A stretch of DNA of 64,000 bases from Micromonospora sp. WMMD1102 (GCF_029626265.1 NZ_JARUBN010000001.1:1798001-1862000), one strand, 5' to 3'. Positions 48,361-57,585 are shown, counted from the stretch's first letter. The notes: generated by a model from the sequence alone, not told the origin. Translations and numbers: made by a program.

Positions 48361-50550
48361 TCAGGGCGAGCTCGACGCGACGATCCGGTCGAGGGCGGTG
48401 CGCAGCCGGGGCGCGAGCGTCGCCGCGTAGGTGGCGGTGAGGTGCTGGTTGTCCCGATAGACAAGTACCCCGCCGATGACCGGGGCGCAGCGTGTGGCGG
48501 GGCAGACCGCCCCGGTCAGGTCGATCAGGCCGACCTCGGGGAGTTCGTCCAGCGCCGCGAGCTGCGCCTCCCCGGCGCTGGCCGACAACGCGGGCCGCCG
48601 CTGCGGCGCGCACCGGGTCAACCTGTCCGGGTTCGCCGCCACGCACCTCGGGTTGTCGGCGGGGAGCATCGGGGTGTCCCGGAGCACCACCGTGAGCACC
48701 CGGGCCGAGGCCAGCTCCGACCAGGTCCGGCGCATGGCCCTGACCAGCGCGTCGTGGGCGGACTGACCGGTCAGAGCCCGGCCGTCGACCCACGGCCGGT
48801 ACCGGGAACTGGTGGTGAGCAGCAGCTGCGGCCGTTCCGGACCGGTGAGGGTGGCGTGCACGTTGTGGTACCACCCGGCACAGGCGTTCCGCTGCGCCTC
48901 GCTCCTGGTCGATACCTCCAGTCGGAGGAAGGGACAGTTTGCCTTCAGGTAGGTGACCAGCCGCCAGCGTTTCGCCGCCGCGACCGCCTGGAGCGCCGGT
49001 ACCCAGTCGGCCGCGTGGGTGTCCCCGACCAGCGCGACGGTGAACGAGGAGGTCCGGTCGCCGTACAGGCAGGCCCGGGCCTCGGCGCTGGTCGCCGGTG
49101 GGAAGCAGCCGTGCGGGTACGCGTCGGGCAGGTCGGCCCGGGCCTCGGCCGGCTTCGGGTCGATCGACGGTACCCGGTCGACCGGCACGCCGGCCCGGCT
49201 GGTCGCCGGCGATCGGCCCAGCGCGGCGGCACCCGAGGAGGCCGACGGTGCCGGTGCGGGTAGCACCGCCCCGGATGCTGCCCCGGGCGGCTGGGCGGGC
49301 GGCCAGACGGTGAGCTGGAACAGCAGCCCGGCGACCACTCCGACGGCCGGCAGCAGCGTGCCGATCCGTAGCACCTGCCCCGGCGGCCAGTGGTTCGGCA
49401 CGCCGGTCCGGGCCGGGATCTCGACGTACCGGTGGGTCAGGACGGCGAGCAGTACCGCCCCGCCGAGTACCCCGACTTCGGCCACCGGACGCAGCTCGCC
49501 GAACCGGGCGTGCGCGGCGACCAGCAGCGGCCAGTACCAGAGGTAGAGCGGATGGCTGACCGCGCCCGCCGCGCGCAACGGCGCGGCTCCGAGCAGCCGG
49601 CCCAGCGCGCCCGGCCGCACCGTTGCCGGCCTGCCGGCCGGCCCGCTGCCGCCGGCGGTGGCCGGGCCGCCGGTAGCGCCGCCGGCGATGATCGCGGCCG
49701 TGCCGAGCACCGGGAGCAGGGCGAGGAAGCCGGGGAACTCCGGTCCGGGCCGCAGGGTGAGGACGGCGGCCAGCACGGCGGCCAGTCCGGCCCAGCCGAG
49801 CGGGGCGCCGAGCCACCGGGGAAGTCCGGCGAGCCGCGTGCCGAGCAGGGCGAGCGCGGCCCCGACGGCCGGCTCCCAGAACCGGGTGGTGGTGACCAGG
49901 AAGGCGCGTCCGGGTTCGGCGGTGGTGTACCAGACCGACCAGGCGAACGAGCCGACCCCGAGCAGGCCGGCGACGAGCAGCAGCGGACCGCTGTCCAGCG
50001 GCCGTCGGCGGCGTATCGCCAGGGCTGTCACGCCGGCCACCAGCAGTGCCCAGACCAGCACGAACTGTGCGGCGACCCCGACCGCCCAGAGGTGGGCCAG
50101 CAGGCTGCTGTCCGCGTCCGGGACCGTCGCCTGGGCGTCCTGCGCGGCGAGTCGCCAGTTCAGCAGCTGGCCAGCACCGACCAGCACGTCCCAACCGGCC
50201 GCCGACCAGCGTTCCCGGGGCAGGCAGGCGAGCGCCAGCGGCAGCGACGCGGCGAGCACCAGGGTGCCGGCCGGCAGTGCGTGCCGGACCCGCCGGGCGA
50301 GGAAGCCGACCAGGTCGACCCGGCCGATCCGCCGCCGGTCGCCGAGCAGCGCGGCGGTGACCAGGAAACCGGAGACCACGAGGAAGACGTCGACGCCGAC
50401 GAAGCCACCCGGGACGATGCCGATCCCGGTGGTACCGAGCAGCAGGGAGCCGACCGCCAGGGCGCGCAGCCCGGCGAGGTCCGCCCGCTGCCCGGACGGG
50501 CGGACGGCAGCCGTCCCGGACAGTGGCCGTGGCCGTGGCCGCGTCTTCAT
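48361..50550 (-). CDS. Acyltransferase-3/SGNH fusion, probable O-acetyltransferase
   Basis: 729 residues. The N-terminal 400 form an acyltransferase-3 membrane domain (LAGLRALAVGSLLLG, VGVDVFLVVSGFLVTA, ten or so helices, HPLYLWYWPLL). A Pro/Ala/Ser linker precedes an extracytoplasmic SGNH domain: block I VALVGDTHAADW, and block V with the catalytic His in DNQHLTATYA. Proteins with this layout (OafB type) acetylate surface polysaccharides. Block I normally reads GDSHA; here residue 511 is Thr, encoded ACC, in place of the nucleophilic Ser. Whether the SGNH step still works is open. Confidence 0.86.
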   Translation of the reverse strand: MKTRPRPRPLSGTAAVRPSGQRADLAGLRALAVGSLLLGTTGIGIVPGGFVGVDVFLVVSGFLVTAALLGDRRRIGRVDLVGFLARRVRHALPAGTLVLAASLPLALACLPRERWSAAGWDVLVGAGQLLNWRLAAQDAQATVPDADSSLLAHLWAVGVAAQFVLVWALLVAGVTALAIRRRRPLDSGPLLLVAGLLGVGSFAWSVWYTTAEPGRAFLVTTTRFWEPAVGAALALLGTRLAGLPRWLGAPLGWAGLAAVLAAVLTLRPGPEFPGFLALLPVLGTAAIIAGGATGGPATAGGSGPAGRPATVRPGALGRLLGAAPLRAAGAVSHPLYLWYWPLLVAAHARFGELRPVAEVGVLGGAVLLAVLTHRYVEIPARTGVPNHWPPGQVLRIGTLLPAVGVVAGLLFQLTVWPPAQPPGAASGAVLPAPAPSASSGAAALGRSPATSRAGVPVDRVPSIDPKPAEARADLPDAYPHGCFPPATSAEARACLYGDRTSSFTVALVGDTHAADWVPALQAVAAAKRWRLVTYLKANCPFLRLEVSTRSEAQRNACAGWYHNVHATLTGPERPQLLLTTSSRYRPWVDGRALTGQSAHDALVRAMRRTWSELASARVLTVVLRDTPMLPADNPRCVAANPDRLTRCAPQRRPALSASAGEAQLAALDELPEVGLIDLTGAVCPATRCAPVIGGVLVYRDNQHLTATYAATLAPRLRTALDRIVASSSP

Positions 50551-50724
50551 CTGTCTACCTCCGGCCGATCGTCCGTCCAGTTAGTCCCCTTCTTAACAGA
50601 TAAACACCGAGATAGACGTGTTTTGTCCTTCATGAATGTCCTTCGACGTCCCCGCCGCACCGGCGCCGACGGCCAGGGACCGCGGGCGACGGCCAAGGAC
50701 CGCCGAGGACCACCGGCGGAGAAA

Positions 50725-52224
50725 CTAGCCGTCGGCCAGGCCGGCCCGCTCCGCCGCCGCCCGCCAGGCGGCCTCGCCACCGACACGCGGCCGGTAGGAC
50801 CGGGTCGATCCGGTACGCCGCAGCAGCGCCCGCAGCTCCGCCAGCCCGCCGTCGAGTACGCCCAGCGCCCGGGCCTGCACCAGCGCGTTGCCCAGTGCGG
50901 TCGCCTCCACCGGCCCGGCCACCACCGGCAGCCCACAGGCGTCGGCGGTGAGCTGGCAGAGCAGTTCGTTACGGGCACCGCCGCCGACGACGTGCACCAC
51001 CTCGACATCCCGGCCGGACAGCCGCTGCGCCTGGCGTACCGCGACCCGGTGGGCGAGGGCGAGACTGTCCAGGATGCACCGGGTCACCGCCGCCGGCCCG
51101 TCCGGTACCGGCTCGGCACGCCGCGCGCACACCCGGGCGATCCGGGCCGGCATGTCGCCCGGCGGCAGGAACTCCGGGTCGTCCGGGTCGACCACGGCGG
51201 CCAGCGAGGGCTGCCGGGCGGCGGCGGCGAGCAGCCCGGTCAGGTCGTCGGCCACCCCCTGCGCCCGCCACACCCGCAGCGACTCCTGGAGCAGCCAGAG
51301 CCCCATCACGTTGCGCAGGTAGCGGACCGTGTCGTCCACCCCGGCCTCGTTGCTGAAGTTGGCCGCCCGGCTCTCCTCGGTCAGCACCGGGGCCGGCAGC
51401 TCGACGCCGACCAGCGACCAGGTGCCACAGGAGACGTAAGCGAACCTTTCGGGCCCGGCGGGTACCGCGACGACCGCCGAGGCGGTGTCGTGCGAGCCGA
51501 CCGCGGTCACCGGTACCGGCCGGTCGGTGCCGACCGCCTCCCGTACCGCCGGCCGCAGCCCACCGACCCGGTCACCCGGCCGGCGCAGCGGCCCGAACAG
51601 CCGGGCCGGCAGCTTCGCCCGGCTGATCAGGTCGGCCGACCATTCCCGGGTACGCACGTCCAGCAGTTGCGTCGTCGAGGCGTTCGTCACCTCGCTGCCG
51701 ATCTCCCCGGTCAGCCAGTAGCCGAGCAGGTCCGGCACGAGCAGCAGCGCCCGCGCCCGGTCCAGCGCCGGGGTGCCCAGCTCGGCGGTGAGCTGGAAGA
51801 GCGTGTTGAACGGCAGCAGTTGCAGCCCGGTCGTCCGGTAGAGATAGTCGGCGCCGAGCGCGGCTACCACCGACTCCGGCACCCCGTCGGTGCGCCGGTC
51901 CCGGTAGTGCACCGGGTTGCCGACGAGCGCCCCGGTCGCGTCGAGCAGGCCGTAGTCCACCGCCCAGGAGTCGATGCCGACGCTGGCCAGGTCGGGCCGG
52001 CGGTGCAGGGCGGCCCGCAGCCCGGCCAGCGTCTCGGCGTGCAGCCGCAGCACGTCCCAGTGCAGGGTGTCGAGCAACCGGACCGGCCCGTTGTCGAACC
52101 GGTGCACCTCGGTGAGCGTCACCCCGTCCCGGGCGACCTCGGCGAGCATCACCCGGCCGCTCGCCGCCCCGAGGTCGACCGCCGCGACGGCGGTCGAGCG
52201 GGTCGGGGAGGTCGGGGCGGTCAT
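50725..52224 (-). CDS. rhaB: L-rhamnulokinase
   Basis: FGGY-family sugar kinase, 499 residues, phosphorylating L-rhamnulose. The start VAAVDLGAASGRVMLAEV, the mid-part DSWAVDYGLLDATG and HYRDRRTDGVPE, and the late ATP-binding VHVVGGGARNELLCQL are typical of RhaB. Its ATG overlaps the stop of the aldolase-dehydrogenase gene (ATGA), so it is the last gene of the coupled rha operon. No gene lies between it and the acyltransferase gene (50551-50724). Confidence 0.92.
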   Translation of the reverse strand: MTAPTSPTRSTAVAAVDLGAASGRVMLAEVARDGVTLTEVHRFDNGPVRLLDTLHWDVLRLHAETLAGLRAALHRRPDLASVGIDSWAVDYGLLDATGALVGNPVHYRDRRTDGVPESVVAALGADYLYRTTGLQLLPFNTLFQLTAELGTPALDRARALLLVPDLLGYWLTGEIGSEVTNASTTQLLDVRTREWSADLISRAKLPARLFGPLRRPGDRVGGLRPAVREAVGTDRPVPVTAVGSHDTASAVVAVPAGPERFAYVSCGTWSLVGVELPAPVLTEESRAANFSNEAGVDDTVRYLRNVMGLWLLQESLRVWRAQGVADDLTGLLAAAARQPSLAAVVDPDDPEFLPPGDMPARIARVCARRAEPVPDGPAAVTRCILDSLALAHRVAVRQAQRLSGRDVEVVHVVGGGARNELLCQLTADACGLPVVAGPVEATALGNALVQARALGVLDGGLAELRALLRRTGSTRSYRPRVGGEAAWRAAAERAGLADG

Positions 52225-54284
52225 CGGAGGAAGGCCGCGGCCACACCGGAGTCGACAGGTACGTGCAGTCCGGTGGTGTGCGACAACTCGCCGCCGGTCA
52301 GCGCGAAGACCGCGTTCGCGACGTGCTCCGGCAGCACCTCCCGCTTCAGCAGGGTACGCCGGGCGTAGTACGCGCCGAGTTCCTCCTCCGGCACCCCGTA
52401 CACGGCGGCGCGCTGGGCTCCCCAGCCGCTGGCGAAGATCCCGGAGCCGCGTACCACGCCGTCCGGGTTGACCCCGTTGACCCGGATGCCGTGCTCGCCG
52501 AGTTCGGCGGCGAGCAGGCGTACCTGGTGTGCCTGGTCGGCCTTTGCCGCGCTGTACGCGATGTTGTTCGGGCCGGCGAACACCGAGTTCTTGCTGGCGA
52601 CGTAGACCAGGTCCCCGCCGAGGCCCTGGGCCAGCATCAGCCGGGCGGCGGCCCGGGAGACCAGGAAGGAGCCCCTGGCCATCACGTCGTGCTGGACGTC
52701 CCAGTCCGCCTCGGTGGTCTCCAGCAGCGACTTCGAGATGGAGAGCCCGGCGTTGTTCACCACCAGGTCGACCCCGCCGAACGCGAGCGCCGCCTCGGCG
52801 AACGCCGCCTCGATCCCGGCCGCCTCCGTCACGTCCACCGAGACCGCGACCGCCCGGTCGGCGCTGCCGATCCCGTCGGCCACCGACGCGGCACCCTGGA
52901 CGTTCCGGTCGGCCACCACCACGCAGGCGCCCTCGTCGGCGAGTCGCCGGGCGATCGCGGCGCCGATCCCGGAGCCGCCGCCGGTGACCAGCGCGACCCG
53001 GCCGGCGAGTGTCTTCGGCTTCGGCATCCGGCGCAGCTTCGCCTCTTCGAGCTGCCAGTACTCGATCCGGAACTTCTCCGCCTCGTCGATCGGGGCGTAC
53101 GTCGAGACCGCCTCCGCGCCGCGCATCACCTCGATCGCGTTGCGGTAGTACTCGGCGGCCACCCGGGCGGTCTGCCTGTCCCGGCCGAAGCTGAACATCC
53201 CGACCCCGGGCACCAGCACGATCGCCGGGTCGGCGCCCCGGATCGGCGGCGAGTCCGGCCCGGCGTAGCGCTGGTAGTAGGCCCGGTAGTCCTGCCGGTA
53301 TTCCTCGTGCAGCTCGCGCAGCCGGTCCAGTACGTCCGGCAGCGGCGCGTCCGGCGGCAGGTCCAGCACCAGCGGCCGGACCTTGGTCCGCAGGAAGTGG
53401 TCCGGGCAGGAGGTGCCGAGCGCGGCCAGCCTCGGATGCTCGGTGCGGGCCAGGAAGTCCAGCACGTCGGCGTCGTCGGTGAAGTGTCCGACCTGGAACC
53501 GCCCCTGCCGCCGGCTGTCCGTGCTGGCCAGCCCGCGCAGCGTCGGGGCCATCGCGGCGGCCCGGTCCCGCCGCTGTTCCGCCGGCAGCGGCCGGTACCC
53601 GTCGAGCACCGGGCCGAACGGCTGCGGCCGGCCGTGTTCGGCCAGGAACCGGGTGGCGGTTTCGATGATCTCCAGCGACCGGGCCTCGCACTCGGCGCTG
53701 GTGGCACCCCAGGCGGTGATCCCGTGCCCGCCGAGGATCACGCCGATCGCCTGCGGGTTGTCCCGGGCGATGGCGGCGATGTCCAGGCCGAGCTGGAAGC
53801 CGGGCCGGCGCCACGGCACCCAGAGCACCCGGTCGCCGAAGCAGCGGCGGGTCAGCTCGGGTCCGTCGGCGGCGGTGGCCAGCGCGATCCCGGCGTCCGG
53901 GTGCAGGTGGTCGACGTGTGCCGCGTCGACCAGGCCGTGCATCGCGGTGTCGATCGACGGCGCCGCGCCGCCCCGGCCGTGCAGGCAGTAGTCGAAGGCG
54001 GCGACCATCTCGTCCTCCCGGTGCACCCCGGGGTAGACGTCGACGAGCGAGCGCAGCCGGTCCAGCCGGAGCACCGCCAGACCCGCCTCGGTGAGCGTGC
54101 CGACGTCCCCGCCGGAGCCCTTGACCCAGAGCAGCTCGACCGGGCCGCCGGTGACCGGGTCGGTGCCGGTCGCCTTCGCCGAGGTGTTGCCGCCGCCGTA
54201 GTTGGTGTTGCGCCGGTCGGCGCCGAGCCGGTGCCCGCGCTCCAGCAGCGCGGCGACCTCCGGGTGGGTCTGTCCGGTGCGCAC
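52221..54284 (-). CDS. Rhamnulose-1-P aldolase/short-chain dehydrogenase fusion
   Basis: 687 residues, two enzymes in one chain. Residues 1 to about 400 are a class II aldolase (NYGGGNTSAKATG, zinc ligands in DHLHPDAGIA and GGHGITAWG) that splits rhamnulose-1-phosphate into DHAP and L-lactaldehyde. Residues about 425-687 are an SDR dehydrogenase (VALVTGGGSGIGAAIARRL, NNAGLS, catalytic YSAAK) that should oxidise lactaldehyde to lactate. This is the RhaEW-type fusion known in actinobacteria and Bacillus. GTG 54284 lies three bases after the rhaI stop; the end overlaps rhaB. Confidence 0.92.
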   Translation of the reverse strand: MRTGQTHPEVAALLERGHRLGADRRNTNYGGGNTSAKATGTDPVTGGPVELLWVKGSGGDVGTLTEAGLAVLRLDRLRSLVDVYPGVHREDEMVAAFDYCLHGRGGAAPSIDTAMHGLVDAAHVDHLHPDAGIALATAADGPELTRRCFGDRVLWVPWRRPGFQLGLDIAAIARDNPQAIGVILGGHGITAWGATSAECEARSLEIIETATRFLAEHGRPQPFGPVLDGYRPLPAEQRRDRAAAMAPTLRGLASTDSRRQGRFQVGHFTDDADVLDFLARTEHPRLAALGTSCPDHFLRTKVRPLVLDLPPDAPLPDVLDRLRELHEEYRQDYRAYYQRYAGPDSPPIRGADPAIVLVPGVGMFSFGRDRQTARVAAEYYRNAIEVMRGAEAVSTYAPIDEAEKFRIEYWQLEEAKLRRMPKPKTLAGRVALVTGGGSGIGAAIARRLADEGACVVVADRNVQGAASVADGIGSADRAVAVSVDVTEAAGIEAAFAEAALAFGGVDLVVNNAGLSISKSLLETTEADWDVQHDVMARGSFLVSRAAARLMLAQGLGGDLVYVASKNSVFAGPNNIAYSAAKADQAHQVRLLAAELGEHGIRVNGVNPDGVVRGSGIFASGWGAQRAAVYGVPEEELGAYYARRTLLKREVLPEHVANAVFALTGGELSHTTGLHVPVDSGVAAAFLR

Positions 54285-54287
54285 GCC

Positions 54288-55451
54288 TCAGGCCCCCCAG
54301 CCCGCCTGCTGCCCGCCGACCCGCTCGGCGGCGATCCGCTGGGCGTAACCGGAGCGGGCGTACGCGGCCATCGGGTCCGGGTCGAGGCCCAGCTCATCGC
54401 GCACGCTGGCCAGCAGCGGCCGTACGTCGGTGGCGTAGGCGTCCATCAGCAGCCCGTTGGCACCGAGCACGTCCCCGGCGGCCTGCGCGGCGGCCAGGGC
54501 CTCGGCGTCGACGAGCAGCGCCTTGGCGGTCGCCTCCTGCACGTTCATCACCGAGCGGATCTGCGCCGGGATCTTCGGCTCGATGTTGTGGCACTGGTCG
54601 AGCATGAAGTTGACCCCGGAGCCGGCGCGCAGCGCGTCGGCCCGGACGATCTCGTGCATGATCCGGAAGAGCTGGAACGGGTCGGCGGCACCGACCATCA
54701 GGTCGTCGTCGGCGTAGAACCGGGAGTTGAAGTCGAAGGCGCCGAGCTTCCCCTCGCGGAGCAGGAAGGCGACGATGAACTCGATGTTGGTGCCGGGGGC
54801 GTGGTGGCCGGTGTCGATGACCACCTGGGCGCGCTCACCCAGCCTGCGGCAGTGCGCGTACGCGGTGCCCCAGTCCGGTACGTCGGTCAGATAGAACGCC
54901 GGCTCGAAGAACTTGTACTCCAGCAGCATCCGCTGGTCGGGGCCGAGTCGGGCGTAGGTGGCGGCCAGTGCCTCGGCGAGCCGGTCCTGCCGGGCCCGGA
55001 TGTCGTCCTGCCCGGGATAGTTGGTGCCGTCGGCGAACCACAGCTTCAGGTCCCGTGAGCCGGTGGCGTCCATGATGTCGACGCACTCCAGCAGGTGGCC
55101 GAGGGCCTTGCGCCGAATCCGCGGGTCGGGGTTGGTGACGCTGCCCAGCCGGTAGTCGTCGTCCTGGAAGACGTTCGCGTTGATGGTGCCGATCCGCACC
55201 CCCCGCTCGGCCGCGTAGGACGCCAGCTTGCCGAAGTCGTCGACCCGGTCCCAGGGGATGTGCAGGGAGACCACCGGGGCGATTCCGGTGAAGGCGTGCA
55301 CCTGTGCCGCGTCGGCGATCTTCTCTTCGGGGTTGCGCGGCACCCCGGGCTGGGCGAACACCTTGAACCGGGTGCCCGAGTTCCCGTACGCCCAGGAGGG
55401 CACCTCGATCCGTTGCGCCCGCAGCGCCGCCCGGACGTCGGTCTCGGTCAT
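54288..55451 (-). CDS. rhaI: L-rhamnose isomerase
   Basis: 387 residues of the RhaI family (xylose-isomerase-like barrel), converting L-rhamnose to L-rhamnulose. Recognisable blocks: VSLHIPWDRVDDFGKLASYA, LKLWFADGTNYPGQDDIRAR, VIDTGHHAPGTNIEFIVAFL and AFDFNSRFYADDDLMVGAAD, which contain the metal ligands of the family. ATG 55451 comes one base after the rhaM stop; an ATG at 55460 overlapping rhaM is an alternative. This is the Pseudomonas/actinobacterial RhaI type, not E. coli RhaA. Confidence 0.92.
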   Translation of the reverse strand: MTETDVRAALRAQRIEVPSWAYGNSGTRFKVFAQPGVPRNPEEKIADAAQVHAFTGIAPVVSLHIPWDRVDDFGKLASYAAERGVRIGTINANVFQDDDYRLGSVTNPDPRIRRKALGHLLECVDIMDATGSRDLKLWFADGTNYPGQDDIRARQDRLAEALAATYARLGPDQRMLLEYKFFEPAFYLTDVPDWGTAYAHCRRLGERAQVVIDTGHHAPGTNIEFIVAFLLREGKLGAFDFNSRFYADDDLMVGAADPFQLFRIMHEIVRADALRAGSGVNFMLDQCHNIEPKIPAQIRSVMNVQEATAKALLVDAEALAAAQAAGDVLGANGLLMDAYATDVRPLLASVRDELGLDPDPMAAYARSGYAQRIAAERVGGQQAGWGA

Positions 55452-55452
55452 G

Positions 55453-55806
55453 TCAGGCATCCGTGTCGTCGAGTGCGGCGAGTTGCGCGTCCAGGTTGAA
55501 GATCTCGTCGAGGACCACGAAACCCTCGTCGGGGCGGCGGTCGGAAAGACCGACGAAGAAGGGGGCCATCTCGGCCTGCCACCGGGCGTTGACGTCGGTG
55601 GCCTCCATCGCGGCGAGCGAGGCGGCCAGGTCCTCGGTGCGGAAGTGCCCGACCAGCAGTCCGTCGTCGTGCAGGAAGAGGGAGTAGTCGTGCCACCCGG
55701 CCGCTTGCAGCGCCCGGAGCATCCCGGGCCAGACGGCCGCGTGCCGTTCACGGTATTCGGCAAGCCGGTCAGGCCGGACCCGGAGGACGAAGCACACGCG
55801 CCGCAT
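55453..55806 (-). CDS. rhaM: L-rhamnose mutarotase
   Basis: 117 residues, dimeric alpha/beta-barrel mutarotase interconverting rhamnose anomers. The family pattern is clear: CFVLRVRPDRLAEYRERHAA with the catalytic His, VWPGMLRALQAAGWHDYSLF and the late EIFNLD. GGAGG stands seven bases before ATG 55806. It is the first gene of the rha operon; the operator at 55826-55837 lies 20 bases upstream of its start. Confidence 0.9.
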   Translation of the reverse strand: MRRVCFVLRVRPDRLAEYRERHAAVWPGMLRALQAAGWHDYSLFLHDDGLLVGHFRTEDLAASLAAMEATDVNARWQAEMAPFFVGLSDRRPDEGFVVLDEIFNLDAQLAALDDTDA

Positions 55807-55825
55807 CGGCGGGCCTCCCAACATA

Positions 55826-55837
55826 TGAACCGTTTCA
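55826..55837. promoter_or_regulatory. LacI-type operator of the rhamnose operon
   Basis: TGAACCGTTTCA, a near-perfect palindrome (TGAA/TTCA arms around a CG centre), lies between the -10 element and rhaM, over the early transcribed region. A related site precedes the lacI gene at 56966. Confidence 0.82.
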
Positions 55838-55850
55838 ACAACTCGCAGAC

Positions 55851-55880
55851 AACATACGAGCGCCCTCACCGAACTGTCAA
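55851..55880 (-). promoter_or_regulatory. Promoter of the rhamnose operon
   Basis: On the minus strand TTGACA (55880-55875) and TATGTT (55856-55851) are 18 bases apart: a strong sigma-70-type promoter in the 88-base gap between lacI and rhaM. The operator begins 13 bases downstream of the -10. Confidence 0.78.
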
Positions 55881-55894
55881 GAAACCGCCAACGG

Positions 55895-56932
55895 TCAGCC
55901 GGGAGCACGGGAATACCGGCTGGATTCCCGGACGACGAGTTCCGGTTCGAAGACCACCTGTTTGTGCTCGTGGTTCGCCGGATCGTTCGCCTCGTCCAGC
56001 ATCAACTGCGCCGCCGTCTGCCCGAGTCGCTGCCGCGGCTGGCGTACCGAGGAGAGCGGCACCGCAGCCGCGGCGGCGAAGTCGATGTCGTCGTAGCCCA
56101 CCAGCGCAATGTCCTCCGGCACCCGCACCTGCTGCCGGGTAAGTTCCTGGAGTACGCCGAGTGCGAGCAGGTCGTTGGCGCAGAAGACCGCGGTGGCCCG
56201 GGTGGACCGGGGCAGCCCGAGAATCCTGGACGCGGCGTCGCGGCCGGCCGCCACGGTCGGGCTCGGCGTGTCGAACCGGCGCAGGGTCTCCTCCTCGGCC
56301 AGCCCCGCCTCGCGCAGTGCGTGCCCGGCACCGTGGTAGCGGTCCCGCACCTGCGCCAACCGCCACGGGCCGCCGACGAAGGCGATCCGCCGGTGCCCGG
56401 CCTCGACCAGGTGCCGCATCGCGAGTTCCCCGCCGAGCCGGTCGTCGACCGCCACCGAGCAGACGTCCGGCCGGGTGGAGCGCCGGTCCAGCAGGACAAC
56501 GAGTACGCCCCGGTCCCGGAGCCGGACCAGCCGTTCGTTGGCGTCGTCGACCGGGGTGATCAGTACCCCCTGGACCCGCTGCTCCTCCAGCAGGTCCAGG
56601 TATCTGCTCTCCTTGGCCGGATCGCCGTCGCTGTTGCAGAAGATCACCGCCATCCCGGCCGCACCGGTGGCGTCCTCCACCCCCTTGGCGACATCGGTGA
56701 AGAACGGGTTCGCCACGTCCAGCACCACCAGGCCCAGAGTGCGTCCCCGGCCCCGGCGCAACTGCCGGGCGGCGTCGTTCGGGACGAACCCCAGCTCGCT
56801 GATCGCGGCGAGCACCCGGTTGCGGGTCGACGCCGCCACGATGTCCGGCCGGTTGAGCACGTTGGAGACCGTGCCCACCGACACCCCCGCCTGGCTGGCC
56901 ACGTCGCGGATGCTCACCGCTGGTCCCGGCAC
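55895..56932 (-). CDS. LacI-family regulator of rhamnose genes
   Basis: 345 residues: N-terminal HTH (SIRDVASQAGVSVGTVSNVL), hinge region (FVPNDAARQLRRGRGRTLG) and periplasmic-binding-type effector domain ending VGYDDIDFAAAAAVPLSSVR. GGGAGGAG precedes GTG 56932. It sits immediately upstream of rhaM on the same strand, and palindromes of the form TGAAnCGnnTCA occur before both, so it most likely represses the rha operon and itself. The inducer is probably rhamnose or a catabolite. Confidence 0.9.
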   Translation of the reverse strand: MPGPAVSIRDVASQAGVSVGTVSNVLNRPDIVAASTRNRVLAAISELGFVPNDAARQLRRGRGRTLGLVVLDVANPFFTDVAKGVEDATGAAGMAVIFCNSDGDPAKESRYLDLLEEQRVQGVLITPVDDANERLVRLRDRGVLVVLLDRRSTRPDVCSVAVDDRLGGELAMRHLVEAGHRRIAFVGGPWRLAQVRDRYHGAGHALREAGLAEEETLRRFDTPSPTVAAGRDAASRILGLPRSTRATAVFCANDLLALGVLQELTRQQVRVPEDIALVGYDDIDFAAAAAVPLSSVRQPRQRLGQTAAQLMLDEANDPANHEHKQVVFEPELVVRESSRYSRAPG

Positions 56933-56965
56933 CGCCGTCTCCTCCCGCAGCCCGGTCCGTCGGGC

Positions 56966-56977
56966 TGAAACGTGTCA
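56966..56977. promoter_or_regulatory. LacI-type operator upstream of its own gene
   Basis: TGAAACGTGTCA, 34 bases before the lacI start, matches the operon operator (read on the other strand TGAAACGGTTCA) at 10 of 12 positions. Autoregulation is likely. Confidence 0.72.
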
Positions 56978-57174
56978 AGGTTAACCTGGCGGTTTGCGCC
57001 TGCCGGTACGCCCGGACCTCGACCCGGCGCGCCGACCCACCGGCCCGGCCACCTGCGGCGACCGCCGGCAAGGAGCCGGCAGCACCGCGGGGCGGGCCGC
57101 CGACTGGCGAGGATCCGCGTGCGACCGACAGTAACCCTCCGGCGCACCACGCCGGGCGCACCTCGCCGCCCGGC

Positions 57175-57254
57175 TGCGCGGTCCGGTTCGGCTGTGCGGT
57201 CCGGCGTGCGGGTCCGGTCCGGCTGTGCGGTCCGGCTGTGCGGTCCGGTCCGGC
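57175..57254 (+). repeat. Degenerate tandem repeat of TGCGGTCCGGC
   Basis: About six imperfect copies of an 11-13-base unit such as GGCTGTGCGGTCC between lacI and the MITE-like element. No gene is supported in 56980-57500, so this stretch looks like a repeat-rich neutral gap. Confidence 0.65.
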
Positions 57255-57286
57255 CACGCCCGCTGCCAGCAGATCTCTCGAGCGCC

Positions 57287-57373
57287 GACTGTCGAGCTGG
57301 GCGCACGCACGGGACACCCGGCCCCGCTCGCGCTCCCGGCGGGCGGGTGCACAGGCGGGGCAGCTCGACAGTC
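57287..57373. repeat. MITE-like inverted repeat element, copy B
   Basis: An 87-bp segment with GACTGTCGAGCTG at 57287-57299 and CAGCTCGACAGTC at 57361-57373, the same 13-bp ends as copy A at 25841-25979. Near the right end GTGCACAGGCGGGG corresponds to GTGCACAAGCGGGG of copy A read in reverse. It cannot encode a transposase. Confidence 0.75.
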
Positions 57374-57511
57374 TCGCCACCGGACACTCGCCGGCCAACC
57401 GGCCCTGGTGAGCCGCCGCGACGACGCGATGGTCGGCGGTGGCCGGTCGGCGGACGGACGGCGCATCGCCGTTCCCCCGCGGGCGCCACCGTCGGTACCC
57501 TGTCGGATCAG

Positions 57512-57527
57512 TGGAAGCGCTTTCCCA
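57512..57527. promoter_or_regulatory. LacI-type operator before the DUF6807 gene
   Basis: TGGAAGCGCTTTCCCA contains the palindrome AAGCGCTT flanked by GG and TCC, the usual LacI/GalR layout. It differs from both the CebR box and the TGAA-type rhamnose sites, and lies 59 bases before the start codon. Confidence 0.7.
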
Positions 57528-57585
57528 CCCGGTGCCGCCCGACCGGCACCGGATCGACGCCAGCGACGGACCGAGGACGGCGAGC

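Noticed and set aside
50602..50623. AAACAC/GTGTTT inverted repeat upstream of the acyltransferase gene
   Set aside because: Six-base arms with a ten-base spacer in a short AT-richer stretch; too weak to call an operator.
52263..55058. 931-codon plus-strand open frame
   Set aside because: Antisense to the rhamnose aldolase and isomerase genes, His/Val/Asp/Gly-rich, no domains.
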